Positions 8,528 through 12,313 of a stretch of DNA of 12,313 nt are shown here, in pieces. The notes below the pieces were generated by a model, which worked only from the letters and a program-made list of their open reading frames with translations, had not been told where the DNA came from and searched no databases. Source of the stretch: Neonectria sp. B-13 (taxonomy: Eukaryota > Ascomycota > Sordariomycetes > Hypocreales > Nectriaceae); contig NOKP01000120.1 in the NCBI GenBank assembly GCA_002682825.1, positions 18,587 to 30,899 of the forward strand, given 5' to 3'. A program made the translations under genes and the position numbers. Each line of letters begins with the position of its first letter. Positions within the stretch are counted from its first letter, which is position 1.

Positions 8528-8660
8528 TCACCCGGGTGGGTGTAGAAGTTGACGAATTGTAAGGGTTGGTTCGACCAGGGTGAAATATCACGCTGAAGGT
8601 AGGTACTGGTACCAATATTGTACGATTTCAACTTGGCGAGCAGTCCTAAGTAATCCTAGT

Positions 8661-8694
8661 GGGGCTACGCCCCAGCCACTGTGGCTACAGTGGC
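8661..8694. repeat. Two adjacent hairpins at gypsy/copia junction
   Basis: GGGGC-TAC-GCCCC (8661-8673) is followed directly by GCCACTGT-GGCT-ACAGTGGC (8675-8694), an 8-bp perfect stem with a four-base loop. They lie between the upstream end of the gypsy relic and the first recognisable copia codons. They could be part of a terminal structure of either element or of a short repeat inserted at the junction. Confidence 0.8.
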
Positions 8695-8736
8695 TCAACT
8701 CGAAGGTTGGCCCAGGTGGGCCCATCCTCTCACAAT

Positions 8737-9129
8737 ACAGTTATAACTTCACCAACAGAGGCAGAATTGCTAGCTTTTACACATATAGTAAAGGAAGCTA
8801 TAGCAACTCAAAGGCTCTTCCAACAGCTGGACCTTCAGCCAGACCAGCCACCAGCTATTGAATGTGACAACTAATAGACTATCTGGCTCATAGCCCTTGA
8901 TATTCCTAGGATCAAGACCGCCCTCAAGCATGTTAACGTTCATAACAGCTGGGCTAGGCAGGCCTATCAGGCAGGAAGCTTTAAGGTCAAATACACACTA
9001 ACAGCTTAGATGCTAGCTGACGGTCTGACTAAAGCCCTGCCTAGTCAGAAATCTGAGACCTTCATTAGACAGCTAGGCCTTATAGATGTTACAAGCCTCA
9101 TTGAGTTAACAGCTGGATCCGACCTTTAA
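8737..9129 (+). pseudogene. Ty1/copia RNase H C-terminal fragment
   Basis: The frame starts with TVITSPTEAELLAF, holding the conserved T/S-x-x-E-A-E of copia RNase H, and reaches ECDN followed by TAA TAG (8872-8877) where copia proteins have DNQQT. It continues through KTALKHVNVHN (the conserved K-H-I/V-D segment) and GSFKVKYTLTA, then a TAG at 9007-9009 (expected Gln) and MLADGLTKALPSQKSETFI, the signature end of copia polyproteins. The natural stop is TAA at 9127-9129. All three internal stops fit Gln codons changed by C-to-T. Everything upstream (gag, integrase, RT) is missing. It lies in opposite orientation to the gypsy relic. Confidence 0.9.
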
Positions 9130-9273
9130 GACTAGCCGATTTCCTTTGTATCAGACCTATTGATTAATTACACTAACTTTCCCTTCTCAAAGACCGTTAT
9201 CTAGTCCCTGACTATCCCTAATCCAGCCTTGTGAATAGCTTCATTTTATAGCACTGTTTAAAATAGGGGGATA
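9130..9273 (+). other. Copia 3' untranslated region with polypurine tract
   Basis: Between the copia stop and the LTR lies noncoding sequence ending in the purine tract AAAATAGGGGGATA (about 9260-9273), directly before TGTCATATAG. A purine tract abutting the 3' LTR is where plus-strand DNA synthesis starts in LTR retrotransposons. Placement and sequence fit well. Confidence 0.65.
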
Positions 9274-9470
9274 TGTCATATAGCTAGCTTATTAGGATCG
9301 TCACGGGAGCCCTGTTACCGTCAAAACCCTATTCCAGCTACCTTGATGGACCACCTTGATAGACCACCTTAAAGGCCTACCCTAATGGCCATGATAGCTA
9401 AGATAAAAGACCTACTTAGAACCCTCACTTAGATAGAAATCAAGAGCTTCAATGCAAATCAATTCCTCCC
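9274..9470 (+). repeat. Partial copia 3' LTR
   Basis: The LTR is inferred to begin with TGTCATATAGC at 9274, just after the polypurine tract. It contains a 13-bp tandem repeat CCTTGATRGACCA (9341-9353 and 9354-9366) and a possible TATA-like AGATAAAAGA at 9401-9410. The right end is uncertain: no clear terminal CA followed by a target duplication is seen before Tc1-like sequence begins, so it may be truncated. No 5' LTR partner is in the window. Confidence 0.55.
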
Positions 9471-9615
9471 GGAATGTGATGGCGGTTGAGGCAGGGCCCG
9501 CTTTGCCCAACTACAACACCGTGTCTCTAATCTGTTTCCAATCATGGGGACGGGCAGCAGTTATACAGCAGCAAATTCAGCAACTGCAGCCCAGCTGACC
9601 CCTAGCCACAAGCCG

Positions 9616-10090
9616 GGCCGCCCGAGCTTGCTGACAGCAGCCCAAGTTGAAGAATTGCTCGAGCTCGTGCGTGCCTCGAAAGCTCACCGCCGGATGCCCT
9701 TTGAACAGCCTTCCCGAGCCCTTCATGGAATTGCTCCGAAAACGTTATCCAATACGAGTTACGCAAGGCTGGTTTTTAGACATACCTTGCGCGCCACAAG
9801 CCCCAGACAAGAGAACACGAGGTAACGCCGGCTAGCCTTCGTCCGCAAGCCCGTTGGCTGGAGCCAAGACCGTTGGGCTGTCCTTTGGCCTGACAAGACC
9901 TGGGTTACGTAGCGCTGGAAGTCATCGCCGAACGTGGGTTACGTGGAGGAAAGACGATGAATTCGACGCAACCTACATCTTTGAGCGCGAGCAGCGGAAG
10001 AAGGGATAACTATGCTGAGGTTGTTTTGATGGCCTTCCTAGCAGGAGGCGCGCGGTCTTCTGGGAGAGGAATTGGGCACTCTAGGCAAAG
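9616..10090 (+). pseudogene. Tc1-like transposase fragment
   Basis: The relic starts at KPGRPSLLTAAQVEELLELV, the typical Gly-Arg-Pro-Ser linker before the second DNA-binding helix-turn-helix of fungal Tc1-like transposases. It continues through RRMPFEQ and, after frameshifts, RLAFVRKPVGWSQDRWAVLW. The first catalytic Asp lies in WPDKTWVT (Asp at 9892-9894), where WTDETWVT is usual. TAG 9910-9912 and a shift follow, then TWVTWRKDDEFDATYIFERE, TAA 10007 and TGA 10016 at expected Trp positions, GCFDG and AVFWERNW near 10070. Similarity ends by about 10090, before the second Asp and Glu of the catalytic triad. The N-terminal helix-turn-helix is also absent. A frame with ATG at 9544 precedes the homology, but its first 20 residues look unrelated. 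Confidence 0.8.
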
Positions 10091-10168
10091 CGTTAACACG
10101 CATAATAAGCGAGCTAGACATTTCACCGCAACCTAGCTACAGCAATCCTGCCAAAATATACCCAACAC

Positions 10169-10665
10169 CTAATCTTGAATCAGTTCAACCGGATCCTCTT
10201 CTGGGGATATCTAGACATCTATTTGACATCGCTGCGCATAGTGTCCTATCTGGTGGCATTTGCCACAGCGCCGCGGGCCTCGTTTCTGCCCTCCGCTTGC
10301 GACGCCAATTTCGTCGGCTTTCATCCTCTAGCTGCACATTGATCCCCTTCTGACCTTGCAAATCCTGTCCTTGAGCTATAGTTAGGCTTCCTCCTTCTCG
10401 GAAACGCTTCTTCTTAGCCCGTCGACGTCGACTGAGTGTCTCATTCTCCTTCCGAAGGATCCGATTCTCCGACTTAAGCAATGCGATCGGGTGTATAGTT
10501 CCTCGTGCCCCTTCAGCAAATTGATCAACAGCATTCAAAATCGATATTTGCGAGCGTCCTTGGTGTCTTTAGATCCTGCCTTTGATAAACTTAGACAGCG
10601 AACTCGCCTCTGCCGGGTTGTTTGGCGCCTTGGAAACCCAAAGGTCGGTAGCTCACCAAGCCCCT
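10169..10665 (-). pseudogene. Fot1/pogo-type transposase C-terminal tail with zinc knuckle
   Basis: On the minus strand the frame reads VSKAPNNPAEASSLSKFIKG, a TAA at 10569-10571 (expected Gln) and ISILNAVDQFAEGA. A Leu/Glu/Asn heptad-like helix follows (ALLKSENRILRKENETLSRR), then a basic patch and EGGSLTIAQGQDL. This order matches the C-terminal tail of fungal Fot1-like DDE transposases. After a one-base shift near 10334 another frame reads GPRRCGKCHQIGHYAQRC, a CCHC knuckle at 10226-10267, then QIDV, TAG 10211, ISPEEDPVELIQD and TAG 10169. The DDE catalytic domain and CENP-B-like DNA-binding domain are missing. It lies convergent with the Tc1 fragment and abuts gypsy sequence near 10680. 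Confidence 0.75.
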
Positions 10666-10686
10666 CGACTGGCGTTGGCGTATGCT

Positions 10687-11170
10687 TCATACGTAAACAT
10701 AGGGGTTCAATGTCCTTCTTCTCAAGACCCTTAGGAATAGGGGCACTCTTCGACTACCAGGTCTTGTGTGCAGCGACCTTATAAACTTATGGAGGCGCAC
10801 TTTTGGGTCGAGTCTTCCACATTCCTCAAAGTCCCACGCAAAAGCTACTTCTCTGATATATAGAATCTCGAGATGAATGACAGTTTCTCGCTCAGTGAAA
10901 GTGCCTTTCACTTGATCAATTGGTCCCTGACGTCCTTCCCCATAGATTCTGGTTCCTCGAGGCATGTCTGAGATTTTCGGGGTTGTCCACTCTTCGTGCT
11001 TGGCGCCTTCTCCTTGGTCTACGTCCATTTCTTCTCTTTCCATAGAGGGTCACTTTCAAGGGTAATTCCATCAGACGGCGCGTCGGTCGTCCCGGGGGTG
11101 TATGCTTACGCATTCTCTCTTGTAGAGAATGTTGACTTGCACCTCCACACAACTTCAGCCATACTATTCA
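10687..11170 (-). pseudogene. Second Ty3/gypsy fragment (protease-RT linker and RT start)
   Basis: The frame from 11043 contains EEWTTPKISDMPRGTRIYGE, then TERETVIHLEILYIREVAFA and WDFEECGRLDPKV, the pre-RT segment of a fungal gypsy group distinct from the large element. A shift near 10760 moves to a frame reading TW, a TAG at 10754-10756 and SKSAPIPKGLEKKDIEPL, the lead-in to the RT palm. Upstream, another frame holds DAPSDGITLESDPLW (about 11050-11095), also typical of this linker. No polymerase motif remains. The fragment ends where the pogo tail begins. The protein-like stretch SRAIVQITAQFKAMNRIEIT near 11230-11290 may extend it upstream, but that is uncertain. Confidence 0.7.
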
Positions 11171-11460
11171 TGCTCAGAGATGATAGAATAAGCAATAAAT
11201 TATTTCGTCGCTCAGAGAAGGTGTAATCTCGATTCTATTCATTGCCTTGAACTGGGCTGTGATTTGAACGATTGCCCGACTCGTTGAGGGTGGTGACGAT
11301 GGTTCTCTAGTCGTTACCACGATATCGCGCTACAATCGCCGGGTGTCTTTTCGAACGTAGTTAGAGAGCCTCTCCTTGTAGGCTCAATTCCGACGACAGC
11401 ATCGTCAGCGTTCTTGACATAGTTCTAGATTTAATAATCAGCTGGTAGGTGCGTAGTCGC
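11171..11460. other. Stretch with no firm gene
   Basis: Only a weak minus-strand frame is seen (about 11390-11175, with TAG at 11330-11332 and phrases such as REPSSPPSTSRAIVQI). It could be decayed upstream polyprotein of the second gypsy fragment. No RNA gene, terminal repeat or promoter was recognised. Confidence 0.4.
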
Positions 11461-11462
11461 CA

Positions 11463-11837
11463 TTAGGAAAATGAGTCACGCTTATCACAGAGAGCTAGGC
11501 GATAAACCCTAGTACATTCACGCCAGTTAGGATAGAGTATGCGTTTGAGAATGAGAGAGTCTTTAGGCGCAAGCTTTAATAGCTCAAGCATGTAAAAGTC
11601 CAAATCACTCTCATCTACAGAAAGCCACAGAGGAAACAGCTTTCATAAGACATTTTTCCTTTTGCCAATTGGAGATAGACTCTCATTGCACATTGAGGTT
11701 GGAATATCGATCATCCTGAGTGGGTATGTCGCCCCTGAAGAGTTTAGATGAACCTTCACGGAGTTAGAACACTCTTGATGACCGGCAAAGGCATCCATAC
11801 GCTTGTCATCAACTGGTATTAGCGCGATCAGGCCCAA
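11463..11837 (-). pseudogene. Unassigned frame with one internal TGA
   Basis: A single minus-strand frame spans 124 codons from 11837 to TAA 11463-11465 with only one internal stop, TGA at 11643-11645. Before the stop it includes MDAFAGHQECSNSVKVHLN and YPLRMIDIPTSMCNESLSPI; after it come LFPLWLSVDESDLDFYMLEL and APKDSLILKRILYPN. The composition is protein-like, with an amphipathic Leu/Asp-rich stretch after the stop. I recognise no family. The TGA could derive from TGG or CGA by the same C-to-T process seen elsewhere here. The first in-frame ATG is at 11798, and the frame has stops just upstream of 11837, so the 5' end is lost or spliced. It could be a host-gene or unknown TE remnant. Confidence 0.3.
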
Positions 11838-11861
11838 GATACATCATTAAACCAATCAAGC

Positions 11862-11960
11862 TTTACTGTGACGTATGTATGTATATTTTTCGTCCGGGGG
11901 GCCGTGAGGCCCGTAAAAGTCCCCTATTGGGGCACAGGACGTGCTGGGCTAAACTATCTA
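11862..11960 (+). repeat. Hairpin cassette, copy 1
   Basis: The unit starts TTTACTGTGACGTATG, contains three GTAT units (11873-11884), then a TTTTTCGTCC segment, hairpin GGGCC-GTGA-GGCCC (11899-11912) and hairpin CCCC-TATT-GGGG (11921-11932), ending near ACTATCTA. It matches copy 2 over about 100 bases with few differences. No coding function is evident. It resembles a short noncoding repeat or the end of an unrecognised element. Confidence 0.85.
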
Positions 11961-12030
11961 CAATTTCTGCCGCATTCGGGCTCGCCTAGGACACCCGTAA
12001 AGGCCTCTCACATCAACGGGGAGCCTCAAC

Positions 12031-12136
12031 TTTACTGTGACGTATGTATGTATGTATGTATATTTTTCGTCCGGGGGCCGTAAGGCCCGTCAAAGTCCCC
12101 TATTGGGGCACAGAACGTGCTGAGCTAGAGTATCTA
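12031..12136 (+). repeat. Hairpin cassette, copy 2
   Basis: This is a direct repeat of the 11862 unit, offset by 169 bases. It has five GTAT units (12042-12061) instead of three, hairpins GGGCC-GTAA-GGCCC (12075-12088) and CCCC-TATT-GGGG (12097-12108), and ends at AGTATCTA. In both hairpins the stem bases match copy 1; the only hairpin difference is one base in the first loop. Most other changes lie between or after the hairpins. Confidence 0.85.
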
Positions 12137-12224
12137 GTGCTTAAATCTACGCAAAGCTTTCGTAAACTATAGAACAGACCACTATCCAGCATATCATCGG
12201 CTCAAAGGCGCATTCTGTCGAGCC

Positions 12225-12302
12225 TGTTACCCGTCAGCGGGATCACCAGGCGCGGCTATCATAGCAGTAGCCGCTACACGGGCCAGTCTTTAGGGAGACT
12301 GG
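12225..12302. repeat. Cluster of hairpins, possible LTR start
   Basis: Three stems follow each other: CCCG-TCAG-CGGG (12230-12241), GCGGCTA...TAGCCGC with a nine-base loop (12252-12274) and CCAGTCT-TTAGGG-AGACTGG (12283-12302). CCCGT at 12230-12234 could instead pair with ACGGG at 12278-12282, enclosing the middle hairpin. The sequence from TGTTACCCG (12225) has the TG start of an LTR and the look of structured fungal gypsy LTRs, but no partner LTR or TATA is visible before the window ends. A structured noncoding RNA is an alternative. Confidence 0.55.
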
Positions 12303-12313
12303 TGAGAGAGCAT

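Larger units (their letters stand above)
3677..8620 (-). mobile_element. Degenerate chromodomain-type Ty3/gypsy retrotransposon, no LTRs seen
   Basis: On the minus strand the order is gag (8527-7345), protease (7344 to about 6664), reverse transcriptase (about 6663-5800), RNase H (about 5795-5400) and integrase with partial chromodomain (5461-3677). This PR-RT-RH-IN order defines Ty3/gypsy, and the C-terminal chromodomain start points to the chromovirus branch common in fungi. At least four frameshifts and about nine in-frame stops break it. No LTR pair, primer-binding site or polypurine tract was identified. The upstream end abuts a hairpin pair at 8661 and copia sequence; the downstream end stops inside the chromodomain. 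The element is therefore truncated at both ends and non-autonomous. Family is firm; ends are approximate. Confidence 0.9.

Noticed and set aside
8600..8640. Primer-binding site for the gypsy element (TGGTACCAGTAC on the minus strand)
   Set aside because: Only a short partial resemblance to a tRNA 3' complement, with no adjacent LTR, so it cannot be supported.
9544..9615. Authentic N-terminus of the Tc1-like transposase at ATG 9544
   Set aside because: The first residues do not resemble the expected helix-turn-helix, so the ATG is probably accidental after truncation.
11868..12083. Plus-strand 71-codon frame with repeated FFVRG peptides
   Set aside because: The peptide repeat only reflects the DNA cassette duplication; the sequence is dominated by hairpins and a (GTAT)n tract, and there is no domain similarity.

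Overview
The window looks like a transposon graveyard from a filamentous ascomycete (Pezizomycotina) genome. The evidence is a chromodomain Ty3/gypsy polyprotein, a Ty1/copia remnant, BED-finger hAT transposases, a Tc1-like transposase of the fungal GRPSLL type and a Fot1/pogo transposase tail with a zinc knuckle. All are broken by frameshifts and by stop codons best explained by C-to-T change at CpA. That pattern is typical of repeat-induced point mutation (RIP). There is no bacterial gene organisation, rRNA, tRNA or CRISPR. The species cannot be named from sequence alone.

Layout. 1-857: hAT relic (minus), the BED-finger N-terminus joined to a repeat-rich terminal region. 883-1000: AT-rich block. 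995-1921: a second hAT relic (minus), BED finger plus start of the catalytic core, with GCGGATC repeats just upstream. 1962-3100: no convincing gene, only a possible 28-residue membrane peptide at 2203-2289. 3107-3361 (minus): the best candidate for a host gene, a small Cys-motif protein resembling fungal Ecl1-type zinc-binding proteins. 3432-3685: unassigned broken frame. 3677 to about 8620 (minus): a long Ty3/gypsy element, gag - protease - RT - RNase H - integrase - partial chromodomain, with no LTR seen. 8661-8694: paired hairpins at the junction with the next element. 8737 to about 9470 (plus): 3' end of a copia element with RNase H, polypurine tract and partial LTR. 9616-10090 (plus): Tc1-like transposase middle. 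10169-10665 (minus): Fot1/pogo transposase tail. 10687-11170 (minus): a second, different gypsy fragment (start of RT). 11463-11837 (minus): unassigned frame with one internal TGA. 11862-12136: two copies of a hairpin cassette carrying a (GTAT)n tract. 12225-12302: a cluster of hairpins, possibly the start of an LTR.

The genes do not form a pathway. Each TE fragment once supplied its own mobility and none can be autonomous now. In the integrase half of the large gypsy element one reading frame runs from about 5300 to 3677 with only point-mutation stops, so catalytic motifs survive: D,D(35)E in integrase and YLDD in RT. The more open questions are the two unassigned broken frames, the Ecl1-like gene, the duplicated hairpin cassette and the terminal hairpin cluster. 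I found no convincing new biological system.
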